This document shows, in pieces, positions 16,871 through 24,769 of a stretch of DNA of 37,825 bases. Below the pieces are notes generated by a model that made no database searches, was not told where the DNA came from, and saw only the letters and a program-made list of their open reading frames with translations. The position numbers and the translations under genes are program-made. Numbering within the stretch: position 1 is the first letter of the stretch; the number at the start of each line of letters is the position of its first letter. Source of the DNA: Candidatus Neomicrothrix sp. UBA2517 (GTDB lineage: Bacteria; Actinomycetota; Acidimicrobiia; Acidimicrobiales; UBA8592); NCBI GenBank assembly GCA_002341185.1, contig DDNP01000032.1:1-37825 (forward strand), given 5' to 3'.

Positions 16871-18151
16871 TCACGACTGCCAATTGATGTACTGTTTTCG
16901 GCCTGGGCCAACGCCTATTAAGGAAATTGGGATCCCGCAAAGGCGTTCCAAGGCTTGTACATAGTTTTTCGCTGCCTCTGGAAGGTCTTGTGGGTTAGTT
17001 ATGCCAGAGATATCAGTTTTCCATCCAGGTAATTCTTCATAGATGGGTTTTGCTTTTTGGAATGCCAATTGATCATTTGGCATTTTTTCAACACGTTCTC
17101 CGTCGATATCATATGCTGCACAAATTTTTACGGTATCTAATTCATCCATGACATCTAATTTTGTTAACGCTATCTCGGTGAGTGAATTCAACCGAACAGC
17201 ATGGCGGAGCATAACTGAGTCAAACCAACCTGTCCGCCTCCTTCGACCAGTATTCGTTCCGTATTCATGACCGACATTGACGAAATGATCTCCAATATCA
17301 TCAAACAATTCTGCTGGGAAGGGTCCCGCACCTACGCGGGTTGTATAGGCCTTTGCTATACCTACTATTCTCTCTAAATGCCTTGGACCAACGCCTGCAC
17401 CAGCGCATGCCCCTCCAGCTGTTGGGTTTGACGACGTAACGAATGGGTAGGTTCCGTGGTCAATATCTAGAAACGTAGCTTGAGCGCCTTCAAATAAAAC
17501 ATGTTCCCCTGCTTCGAGAGCAGTATGCACAAGGTCAATTGTATCTGCAATGTAGGGGCGTACTCGAGGAAGGTATTCTTCTAAAAACGTGTTTAAAAGG
17601 CTTTCTGTTTCAAGTGCTTGCTCGTCGGAAGCCTTTTCGAGAAGTGATTCTTTCTGATTGAGGGAAATAAGAAGTTTTTCGTGAAAGATTTTTGGATCTA
17701 AGAGGTCTTGGACTCGAATGCCGACTCTGTTCGCTTTATCTGCGTATGCAGGGCCGATACCTCGTTTCGTTGTGCCTAGTTTTTTATCTCCTAGATCACC
17801 CTCAAACACTGCATCAAGTTCTTGATGATAAGGAAAGATTAGATGGGCGTTACCGCTTAGTTTAATGCGGTCACAACTAACGCCTTTGGCTTCAAGCATG
17901 TCAATTTCTTTTATTAATACACCCAAATCTACGACGACGCCGTTTCCTATGACCGGTACGATGTGGTCATATAGGATACCGCTTGGTATGAGTTGAAGTG
18001 CTGTGGTTTCGCCGTTAACGACTAGAGTGTGCCCTGCATTATGTCCGCCTTGGTAGCGGACAACCATCTGCATCTCCTTGGCGAAAAGGTCTGTGAATTT
18101 ACCCTTACCTTCATCGCCCCATTGGGTACCTACGACTATGGTCGATGGCAC
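16871..18151 (-). CDS. purA: Adenylosuccinate synthetase
   Basis: PurA uses GTP to join aspartate to IMP, the first step of the AMP branch. The 426 residues match the family. The GTP/IMP site GTQWGDEGKGKFTDL is at the N-terminus, followed by VRYQGGHNAGHTLVV, GTTKRGIGPAYADKANR, TRVGAGPFPAEL and GRRRRTGWFD near residue 300. The start codon is GTG, well supported by AAAGGAG seven bases upstream. A long hairpin ends directly at that ribosome-binding site. It is the first purine gene downstream of the amino-acid ABC transporter genes on the same strand. Confidence 0.97.
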   Translation of the reverse strand: MPSTIVVGTQWGDEGKGKFTDLFAKEMQMVVRYQGGHNAGHTLVVNGETTALQLIPSGILYDHIVPVIGNGVVVDLGVLIKEIDMLEAKGVSCDRIKLSGNAHLIFPYHQELDAVFEGDLGDKKLGTTKRGIGPAYADKANRVGIRVQDLLDPKIFHEKLLISLNQKESLLEKASDEQALETESLLNTFLEEYLPRVRPYIADTIDLVHTALEAGEHVLFEGAQATFLDIDHGTYPFVTSSNPTAGGACAGAGVGPRHLERIVGIAKAYTTRVGAGPFPAELFDDIGDHFVNVGHEYGTNTGRRRRTGWFDSVMLRHAVRLNSLTEIALTKLDVMDELDTVKICAAYDIDGERVEKMPNDQLAFQKAKPIYEELPGWKTDISGITNPQDLPEAAKNYVQALERLCGIPISLIGVGPGRKQYINWQS

Positions 18152-18165
18152 TGGCGGTCTCCTTT

Positions 18166-18220
18166 GTTAGACTCCGCTTACCTACTCACTGTAGATCATA
18201 GGTAAGCGGAGATGTCTAAC
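18166..18220 (-). repeat. Long intercistronic hairpin abutting the purA ribosome-binding site
   Basis: An inverted repeat with arms of 18 paired bases: GTTAGAC plus TCCGCTTACCT on one side and AGGTAAGCGGA plus GTCTAAC on the other, interrupted by one 3-base bulge (GAT) and a 16-base loop. On the minus-strand transcript it follows the substrate-binding protein stop by about 40 bases and ends immediately before AAAGGAG of purA. There is no U-tract, so it is not a standard intrinsic terminator. It may be a 3'-stabilising or processing hairpin, or control purA translation. Confidence 0.8.
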
Positions 18221-18258
18221 TCTGGACAAGAATTCCCATGGGAAAAGCCAAAGCTGGA

Positions 18259-19605
18259 TTATTCCCCGAATGACCCTCCTTGTCCTTCGAAATTAAATAT
18301 GTCGCTGACCGGTGTGAATGTTAATTGGTCATTGACTACTTGTACTTCTTGTAATTGGGCGCCTTCCGTCAAGTAGGCATCGTTTATGCCATCAAGACGA
18401 AGTGTTGGAACGAAGTTATTTCCGTTTGTGGTATCAAGGTTCCACGTGGCTTTCATAACATTGACTCGATTTATTCCACCTGGTAGATCAGCTGCTGCAC
18501 GAAGTATGTCCTCCATTATCTGTGCAAAGAACACACCTCCAGAATATGAGCCATCAGCGCACGTAACGTCGCTATATTCTTCAAGGACTTGTTTTGTTAG
18601 AAGAATTGCTGGATCATCGTCAAACTGCGGATCTCCGCATACTTTGCTGTAATTTGCCATTCGCACTCCGGATCCTTCTGATTGGAGAAGCACCGCTGCG
18701 TCTTTTACTGGAGTAAAGAATGCTGGCAGGTTGTTACAGGTGTAAGACATGTAAAAGCGAGGTCTCCAAGGTGTTGCGGCCATGACACCAACGCTTTGTG
18801 GGCAAAATGCGCCTGTAGTTCCAGCTACGAAAACCTGTGCTCCTGAAGAAGCTAACGTTGTCATCTCGTTGGTAACATCGGGGGCAGCTGGATCATGGAG
18901 TTCTTCAGCCACAAGATCAACTCCAGAACAACCTTTCAGAGTTTGCTGATAGGTCTTACCGAAATCATTGTTTGCGAATAGGCCAGCTACTGTGGCTCCT
19001 TCTCCGAATTCTTCCACAATAGCTTCACACCAAATATTTGTTTCAGTGATGTAGTTCAGAATGTTTCCGACTGTCCATGGATAGTTTGCGGGGTCCCCCC
19101 AGAATGGGAATCCGGAAAGGTTGAGTAATTGAGGGACGCAGGAGTCGTTAGTTATTGGCCGTATAGCGAAATTATTTGGTGTGCCAATCACTCCAACAAA
19201 GCCAAGAATATTGTCTGATTCCAACATTTCTTCTACGTTTGCAACAGTTCTTCCAGCTTCATAGGCATCATCTTTAGCTATCAGAACTAACTCTTTGCCA
19301 TCAATTGGGTTTGTTGCATTAACGTAATCAAAGTAGTACTGCATGCCAGTTGCGATAGTTCCAAAAGCTGCAAGTTGTCCAGACTGAGGTAGAGAAATTC
19401 CCAGCCGTATTTGGCTATCTGTTATACCCTCTGAGGAATTCCAGTCATCAGGACAAGCGTCAAGATCTAGGACAGTGCCTTCTGCGATTGTTACTTGTCC
19501 ACCTGTTTGTTCTCCTGCTGCATCATCACCGTTACTACCGCAAGCTGAAGCAATTAACGCAAAAAGGCTAATGAGTGAGAGCAATTTGATTAGTACATTT
19601 TTCAT
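18259..19605 (-). CDS. ABC transporter substrate-binding lipoprotein, branched-chain amino acid type
   Basis: A 448-residue solute-binding protein of the LivJ/LivK (type I periplasmic-binding fold) family, anchored outside the membrane as a lipoprotein. The signal peptide is the first ~21 residues, a Lys-containing start and a Leu-rich core, ending in a lipobox ASAC with Cys22. After a Gly/Asp linker comes GITDSQIRLGISLPQSGQLAAFG, the usual first strand and ligand loop, then ELVLIAKDDAYEAGRTVANVEEML. AAGGGG lies five bases before the ATG. It is the last gene of the liv-type set, 63 bases after the permease. The ligand may be an amino acid, a short-chain amide or another carboxylate; sequence alone does not decide. 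Confidence 0.92.
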   Translation of the reverse strand: MKNVLIKLLSLISLFALIASACGSNGDDAAGEQTGGQVTIAEGTVLDLDACPDDWNSSEGITDSQIRLGISLPQSGQLAAFGTIATGMQYYFDYVNATNPIDGKELVLIAKDDAYEAGRTVANVEEMLESDNILGFVGVIGTPNNFAIRPITNDSCVPQLLNLSGFPFWGDPANYPWTVGNILNYITETNIWCEAIVEEFGEGATVAGLFANNDFGKTYQQTLKGCSGVDLVAEELHDPAAPDVTNEMTTLASSGAQVFVAGTTGAFCPQSVGVMAATPWRPRFYMSYTCNNLPAFFTPVKDAAVLLQSEGSGVRMANYSKVCGDPQFDDDPAILLTKQVLEEYSDVTCADGSYSGGVFFAQIMEDILRAAADLPGGINRVNVMKATWNLDTTNGNNFVPTLRLDGINDAYLTEGAQLQEVQVVNDQLTFTPVSDIFNFEGQGGSFGE

Positions 19606-19668
19606 GGTTACCCCTTAATTTGTAATGAAAGATAGCTTTTTTTAGGCAAATACGCAACAGGTAGAACT

Positions 19669-20823
19669 TTACTTGAGGCTGGGATTTTGTATTTGTATGT
19701 ATTTCTTTTTTGTTTTTTTCAACGCAGTAGAAATACCACCTGGCATAAAGAGAGTGAGGAGGATCAGCAAGATACCAAGTATGAGAGAACCTGTAGGGCC
19801 TTGTAACCAACGTTCGGGGACAAAGGCAACAGATTGTGTTGATGAAGCCCAGTCAGGTATGAGTGCATACACAAGGCCACCAATAATTGCCCCTTCAAGG
19901 GTTCCTACCCCACCGACGACTAAACCAACAATCAGGTAAATGGCAACGAGTGAGCTGAAATCATCTGGAGAAGCAATACCTACTTCGGCTACATATATTG
20001 CCCCACCGATTCCACCTAGTGCTGAAGCAACACCAAACGAAATAGTTTTTGTTAAGGCCAAGTTAATTCCTGATACTGCAGCACTAGTTTCATTGTCACG
20101 TATTGCCCTCATTGCTCGACCCGGTCGGCTCTTAATTAGATTTGAGATTAACCAAAAGCAGATCGTAGCAATAATGGCAAAGAGCATATATTTCCATAAG
20201 CGTGATTCTTCCCTGTTAGATAAAGGGCCATCACCAAAAAATGGTCCTAATAGTGGAATGTTCTGTAGCATTTGGGCTATTTCATCGAGTGGGATCCAGC
20301 TTGGTGCTTTGAATTTGTACCCTGTGAGCTTTCCATTTGCTCCGCCCGTATATACGTTCAGGCTGTCGAGTTTCACGATTGTTGGAAATATGGATGCGAG
20401 CCCAAAAGTCAATAACGCGAGATATAAACCTTTAATTCGTAAAGCAGGTAGTCCGAATATCATTCCTGCGAGAAAGCAGCTTGGTACGACGACGAGAAGG
20501 GTAAGGAGAAATGGCCAAGAGTGATCAGCTACTAACCATGCTGCTATGTACGCTCCCATTCCGAAAAAGAAACTCTGACCTAACGCAATTTGTCCTGTAT
20601 ATCCAACTACTACTTGCAGGCCGAGAATGGCTACACCATAAGCAATTGCTTTATTGAGGCGTATTAGTGAAAGGTTGTATTTATTTGAGCCGATGCTGAT
20701 GGAGCCAACGTCCACAAAAGCAAAGCCAATTAGAAGGAAGATTAGGATAAGAAGCGCCCAAACACTGATTCTATAATTTCGATATTGCGTACTTCCTTTT
20801 GTGAGAGTAAATCTTGCTTTCAT
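19669..20823 (-). CDS. livM: Branched-chain amino acid ABC transporter permease (LivM type)
   Basis: A 384-residue integral membrane permease with about ten hydrophobic segments. The family region GYTGQIALGQSFFFGMGAYIAAWL near residues 69-92 and the cytoplasmic coupling stretch SRPGRAMRAIRDNETSAAVSGINLALTK near residues 230-257 identify LivM. A larger-than-usual extracytoplasmic loop (about residues 155-205) contains FFGDGPLSNREESRLWK. The C-terminus is Lys-rich and cytosolic. It starts three bases after the livH stop, with GAGAGGG at good spacing inside the end of livH. It pairs with LivH to form the transmembrane pore. Confidence 0.93.
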   Translation of the reverse strand: MKARFTLTKGSTQYRNYRISVWALLILIFLLIGFAFVDVGSISIGSNKYNLSLIRLNKAIAYGVAILGLQVVVGYTGQIALGQSFFFGMGAYIAAWLVADHSWPFLLTLLVVVPSCFLAGMIFGLPALRIKGLYLALLTFGLASIFPTIVKLDSLNVYTGGANGKLTGYKFKAPSWIPLDEIAQMLQNIPLLGPFFGDGPLSNREESRLWKYMLFAIIATICFWLISNLIKSRPGRAMRAIRDNETSAAVSGINLALTKTISFGVASALGGIGGAIYVAEVGIASPDDFSSLVAIYLIVGLVVGGVGTLEGAIIGGLVYALIPDWASSTQSVAFVPERWLQGPTGSLILGILLILLTLFMPGGISTALKKTKKKYIQIQNPSLK

Positions 20824-20826
20824 GAA

Positions 20827-21717
20827 TTAGACCCTCTCCACTGCTTTCGTTCCAAGGAAACCAGACGGCCGGAAGGTAAGAACAATGAGTAGAACTGCGA
20901 CAGTTGCAGCTAGTGTCATCTCGTTTGGTATGAAAGGAATATATTGGACTAGAACGCTTTGAATAAAGCCGATAGTTAGCCCTCCTAGAAGAGCACCCCA
21001 CAGACTATCAAGTCCCCCCAATGCGGCTGCTGTGATAGAGAAGATCAGTGCCCTTAACATGATGGATGGTTCTATTTGTAGAACAGGGTTGGCAGCATAT
21101 ATTGAAGCTCCAAAGGTTCCAGCTGCAGCTGCGAGCGCCCAGCCGAATTGTAAAGTTGGTCCTACTTTTATCCCACAGAGTCGACTTGATTCAAGGTTTG
21201 AAGAAACGGCTCTGAATGAGAGGCCTATTTTTGTTTTATTGAGAAGTACGTGTAGAAGTAAGAGAACAAGAATGCAGCTCCCGAAAGCAAAAATTGAGTA
21301 CCAGCTAAGTCTGGCATTGCCGATAGTGAGGGCACTTCCGTGAGGGAAAAGCTGGGGAAACGCCAAGGGGTCGTATCGCCAAATAATTGCAGCTACGGCA
21401 TTTAGGACAAGGAAAAGTCCTAAAGTAATGATAACTAGCGGTAGGTGGTCAGCCGGATCAAACCGTCGTATGATGGCTCTTTCAAGTCCTCCTGCAAGAA
21501 GTCCAGAGATTAGCATTCCGGTAATCACAGCTATCCACATTGGTAAGCCCCAATTCCAAAGTTGGAGAACAATGAATGCTCCGAGCATTGCTTGCTCACC
21601 TTGGGCAAAGTTTATGAGAGTTGTTGCTTTGAAAATTAATACTAGTGCGACTGCTATTAGGGCATATGCTGAACCGTTTGTTAAGCCGTCAAAAAGTCGT
21701 TGAAGGAAAAGGTCCAT
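20827..21717 (-). CDS. livH: Branched-chain amino acid ABC transporter permease (LivH type)
   Basis: A 296-residue membrane permease with roughly eight hydrophobic segments. The N-terminal signature LTNGSAYALIAVALVLIFKATTLINFAQGEQAMLGAF (near residues 12-48) and the coupling loop KTKIGLSFRAVSSNLESSRLCGIKV near residues 165-190 are LivH hallmarks. The C-terminus ends LLIVLTFRPSGFLGTKAVERV, typical of the family. Its start is one base from the livF stop. The ribosome-binding site is weak, so coupling to livF is likely. Confidence 0.94.
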   Translation of the reverse strand: MDLFLQRLFDGLTNGSAYALIAVALVLIFKATTLINFAQGEQAMLGAFIVLQLWNWGLPMWIAVITGMLISGLLAGGLERAIIRRFDPADHLPLVIITLGLFLVLNAVAAIIWRYDPLAFPQLFPHGSALTIGNARLSWYSIFAFGSCILVLLLLHVLLNKTKIGLSFRAVSSNLESSRLCGIKVGPTLQFGWALAAAAGTFGASIYAANPVLQIEPSIMLRALIFSITAAALGGLDSLWGALLGGLTIGFIQSVLVQYIPFIPNEMTLAATVAVLLIVLTFRPSGFLGTKAVERV

Positions 21718-21718
21718 A

Positions 21719-22432
21719 TCAGCCGCCTAAGTATGCTCGTATGATGGCTTCATCATTAATGAGACTTGATGCTTGCCCCTCAACAGCAATTTCTCCAGCT
21801 TCAAGAACGTAACCTCTATCTGCCATGCCTAAAGCTATCTGGGCGTTCTGTTCTACGATGAGCATGGTTGTTCCGTGGTCTTTATTCATGATCAGGAACC
21901 GTTCGAAGAGAGCTTCAACAATTTGTGGAGCTAATCCAAGCGAGGGTTCATCAAGTAGGAGTAGTTCTGGTCTTGACATGAGCGCCCGAGATACTGCAAG
22001 CATTTGTTGCTCGCCACCTGAGAGAGAACCAGCTGATTGTGAACGTCGTTCGAACAGTACTGGGTAGGTGTCATAACAATTTTGTATATCGCTTTCCACT
22101 TCTTTATCGGATCTAATGAAGGCACCGACTCGCAAGTTATCTTCGACGGTTAGCTCTGGGAATGTTCCTCTCCCCTGCGGTACGTGTGCTACGCCTTTTC
22201 GAACAATGGAGTCAGGTTCAAGCTGGCTGATGTCTTCTTTATTGAATGTTATGGTTCCGGTAGTGTCAATCATTCCAGATAAAGCACGAATGGTCGTTGT
22301 TTTTCCTGCACCATTTGCTCCGAGTATGACAGCGATTTCATTTCCGTAGACTTCAAAGCTGATGCCATGGAGGATTTCTACTTGACCGTAGGTTGCTGTG
22401 AGGTTTTCAGCTTTGAGAAGCACGTTAGTCAT
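21719..22432 (-). CDS. livF: Branched-chain amino acid ABC transporter ATP-binding protein (LivF type)
   Basis: A 237-residue ABC ATPase. Walker A is GANGAGKTTTIRAL near residues 38-51, the signature is SLSGGEQQMLAVSRAL near residue 135, Walker B is LLLLDEPSLGLAP, and the H-loop His-like position lies in TMLIVEQNA (Gln/Glu type, as in LivF). VPQGRGTFPELTVEDNL is the classical LivF Q-loop region. It lies on the cytosolic face, pairs with LivG and drives import. It overlaps the livG end by eight bases. Confidence 0.95.
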   Translation of the reverse strand: MTNVLLKAENLTATYGQVEILHGISFEVYGNEIAVILGANGAGKTTTIRALSGMIDTTGTITFNKEDISQLEPDSIVRKGVAHVPQGRGTFPELTVEDNLRVGAFIRSDKEVESDIQNCYDTYPVLFERRSQSAGSLSGGEQQMLAVSRALMSRPELLLLDEPSLGLAPQIVEALFERFLIMNKDHGTTMLIVEQNAQIALGMADRGYVLEAGEIAVEGQASSLINDEAIIRAYLGG

Positions 22433-23216
22433 TTGAGACTCCTAAGTATGCATTTATTACTAAAGCGTTTTGTTGGATCTGTTCTGGTGTGCCTTCAGCT
22501 ATTTTTGATCCGAAGTCGAGGACGACAACTCGGTCAGATATGCCCATGACCATACCCATGTGATGTTCAACGAGGAGGATTGTTAATGCATATTCATCTC
22601 GTAGTCTTTTAATAAGAGATGAAAGTTCGTTGACTTCGGAATGGTTTAGTCCCGTTGCGGGTTCATCTAGAAGTAACAATCTGGGTTTATTTATGAGAGC
22701 ACGTGCTAGTTCAATTTTTTTCATTGTTCCAAACGGAAGACCGTCGCATGGCTGATCTGCAAATTGGATCATGTCAAGGTTTTCAAGAATTGTGTGTGCG
22801 TTTCTTCGGAGTTGCATCTCTTCTTTTGATAAACCTATTCGCAGCATTGCTGAAAGAAAGTTTTGTTTTCCGTGCACGTGTGCTCCAGTCATAACATTTT
22901 CAAGGACTGTCATCTTTGGCCATAACGCTAGATTTTGGAATGTTCTCGCGATACCCATTTGTGCGATCTGATACGAAGCCTTATTGAGGAGTGTTTTTTT
23001 TTGGAAATTAACTGATCCAGTAGTTGGATCATAGATTCTGCTAATTACGTTAAATAGTGTTGTTTTCCCAGCTCCGTTGGGTCCAATTAAGCCACAGATT
23101 TCATCTTGGTTGACAGCAAAGCTGAGGTTATGCAGAGCAGTAACACCACCAAATTGCATGGTCAGATCTTTTACTTCGAGTAATTCTTCATTCATATGTT
23201 TCTGAGAAGTCCTCAT
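22425..23216 (-). CDS. livG: Branched-chain amino acid ABC transporter ATP-binding protein (LivG type)
   Basis: The second ABC ATPase of the importer, 263 residues from the first ATG. Walker A is GPNGAGKTTLFNVISR, the Q-loop region is GIARTFQNLALWPKMTVLENV, and the family-specific signature is LPFGTMKKIELARAL, replacing LSGGQ as is normal in LivG. Walker B is LLLLDEPATGLN, followed by the H-loop LLVEHHMGMVM. It is the first gene of the five-gene transporter set. An alternative ATG at 23195 would give a 256-residue protein starting MNEELLEVKDLTMQFG, closer to typical LivG; neither start has a good Shine-Dalgarno. Confidence 0.94.
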   Translation of the reverse strand: MRTSQKHMNEELLEVKDLTMQFGGVTALHNLSFAVNQDEICGLIGPNGAGKTTLFNVISRIYDPTTGSVNFQKKTLLNKASYQIAQMGIARTFQNLALWPKMTVLENVMTGAHVHGKQNFLSAMLRIGLSKEEMQLRRNAHTILENLDMIQFADQPCDGLPFGTMKKIELARALINKPRLLLLDEPATGLNHSEVNELSSLIKRLRDEYALTILLVEHHMGMVMGISDRVVVLDFGSKIAEGTPEQIQQNALVINAYLGVSND

Positions 23217-23317
23217 CTATTCATGTTCGGTGCATCATAGCAGCCACCTATATTTATGCCCTTTTGCTGACAGGTTATTGGCCTACTGACAGGCTGTCTT
23301 ATTCGTTAGAGAGGACG

Positions 23318-24208
23318 TTAGGTGTCTGAACCGTCTTGTGTAAAGAGATCTGTGAGATTTTCAAGCGCGATTCGTTGGTTTTCATCCAAATTTTTCGGGA
23401 CAGTAATATATATCGTGACAAGAAGATCCCCGTTTGATTCTCCATCGGTTAGTCCAGCGCCTTTGATTCTAAAAATGCTTCCTGTTTGTGTCCCTGCTGG
23501 TAACCGTAGTTTCTTTGGTCCTTGATGGTAGGTAGGAACTTCTATGTCTGTGCCAAGCGCTGCATCTATAAAGGAGACAGGCACTTTCGTTAATAGGTTC
23601 TTTCCTTCTCGCTCAAATAATTCATGCGCTGATACGCGTATGATTACGATCAGGTCGCCATTGGGTCCTCCGTGTGCCCCTTGTCCGCCTTTCCCTTTGA
23701 GTCGCAATCGGGTTCCATCTTCTACCCCTGCAGGGATCCTAATTTTGGTTGCGTTGGGTTGTTCTGATCTAGTTCCTGACGTTACTGAAGTTTCGATTCC
23801 CGTTACAGCTTCATCGAAGCTAAGTCGAAGTTGTGCTTCGTGGCTGGTTCCACGTTGAGGTCGTTGTGCCCCGGGCTGGCTGAATCCATCTCCTCCGAAC
23901 ATGCTATTAATTAGGTCAGAGATACCACCTGGTTGGCCTGAATAGTTTGAGGAGAATCCTCCCATTCCTGGTCCCATTCGTCGTGCTTCGTCGTATTTGG
24001 AACGTGTTGTTGGGTCACCTATTACGTCATAAGCTGCTGAGACGTCTTTAAATCGTTCTTCTGCTTTAGTATCTCCAGGGTTTTGATCTGGGTGGAGATC
24101 TCTAGCTAATTTTCTATAAGCTTTTTGTATTTGTTTTTCGTTCGCATCAGCAGGTACACCAAGAACAGAGTAATAGTCTTTCTCGAACCACTCTCTTTTC
24201 GCTTCCAT
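23318..24208 (-). CDS. dnaJ: DnaJ-type co-chaperone without zinc fingers (class II / CbpA-like)
   Basis: A 296-residue J-domain protein that stimulates DnaK ATPase and delivers unfolded clients. The J domain spans residues 10-76 with HPD at 39-41. A Gly/Phe-Met-rich linker follows (MGPGMGGF to SMFGGDGF, residues 83-113), then two beta-sandwich substrate-binding domains (about 123-285), containing IRIPAGVEDGTRLRLKGKG and LRLPAGTQTGSIFRIKGAG. There is no CxxCxGxG repeat anywhere, so it is the zinc-free class, although it occupies the usual dnaJ place after grpE. A strong GGGGGGAG lies six bases before the ATG. The gene is 33 bases downstream of grpE. Confidence 0.92.
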   Translation of the reverse strand: MEAKREWFEKDYYSVLGVPADANEKQIQKAYRKLARDLHPDQNPGDTKAEERFKDVSAAYDVIGDPTTRSKYDEARRMGPGMGGFSSNYSGQPGGISDLINSMFGGDGFSQPGAQRPQRGTSHEAQLRLSFDEAVTGIETSVTSGTRSEQPNATKIRIPAGVEDGTRLRLKGKGGQGAHGGPNGDLIVIIRVSAHELFEREGKNLLTKVPVSFIDAALGTDIEVPTYHQGPKKLRLPAGTQTGSIFRIKGAGLTDGESNGDLLVTIYITVPKNLDENQRIALENLTDLFTQDGSDT

Positions 24209-24241
24209 AGCGCTCTCCCCCCTTTCTTATGCAAGAATTTC

Positions 24242-24769
24242 TTAGGCGGGACCTATTGTTCGAACCATTGCTGGCCTTATGGTTCGCCCCTTCCACAAGT
24301 AACCTGATCGCATGATTTCATCAACTGTTGTCTTGTCGGAGTCTTCTTTAGCTTCGTGCATGATTGCATCGTGGCGCTCTGGGTCAAATTCGACACCGGA
24401 ATGCGCAACTACTTCTAGACCCTCGCCTTGAAGTGTTTCGATGAGTGCGTTTCTAACGGGAATAACGTCTTCTAAACCTTGCTGGATTCCTGCATCGCAA
24501 GCGTCAAGCACTGGAAGTAATTTTTCCGCCAAAGTGCCACCTGCCTGTTCAACTAAATCAGCTTGACGTTTAGCATTTTGTCGTCGAAAGTTATCAAATT
24601 CAGCTTGGACACGTTGAAGATCAGCTAAGAGTGCCGCATTTTGTTCTTTGAGGATTAAGATCTCAGGGTTTTCAACTTCAGATGGTGTTTCTTCATCTAC
24701 CTCTGTAGCAGTCTCTTCTATATCTATTTCGGTTTCAGCATCTTCCGAAGGTATTGCCTGATCGGCCAT
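24242..24769 (-). CDS. grpE: Nucleotide exchange factor GrpE
   Basis: GrpE (175 residues) releases ADP from DnaK. The first ~45 residues are acidic and presumably disordered. A long coiled coil follows (about 50-95, LKEQNAALLADLQRVQAEFDNFRRQN), then the four-helix segment and a beta-wing domain with EGLEVVAHSGVEFDPERHDAIM and the C-terminal GYLWKGRTIRPAMVRT, the family hallmark. The ATG overlaps the dnaK stop as TAATG, so translation is coupled to dnaK. Confidence 0.96.
   Translation of the reverse strand: MADQAIPSEDAETEIDIEETATEVDEETPSEVENPEILILKEQNAALLADLQRVQAEFDNFRRQNAKRQADLVEQAGGTLAEKLLPVLDACDAGIQQGLEDVIPVRNALIETLQGEGLEVVAHSGVEFDPERHDAIMHEAKEDSDKTTVDEIMRSGYLWKGRTIRPAMVRTIGPA

Noticed and set aside
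23267..23293. Two copies of CTGACAGG 19 bases apart between dnaJ and livG
   Set aside because: Only eight bases and two copies, with no associated promoter that I could fit at normal spacing.
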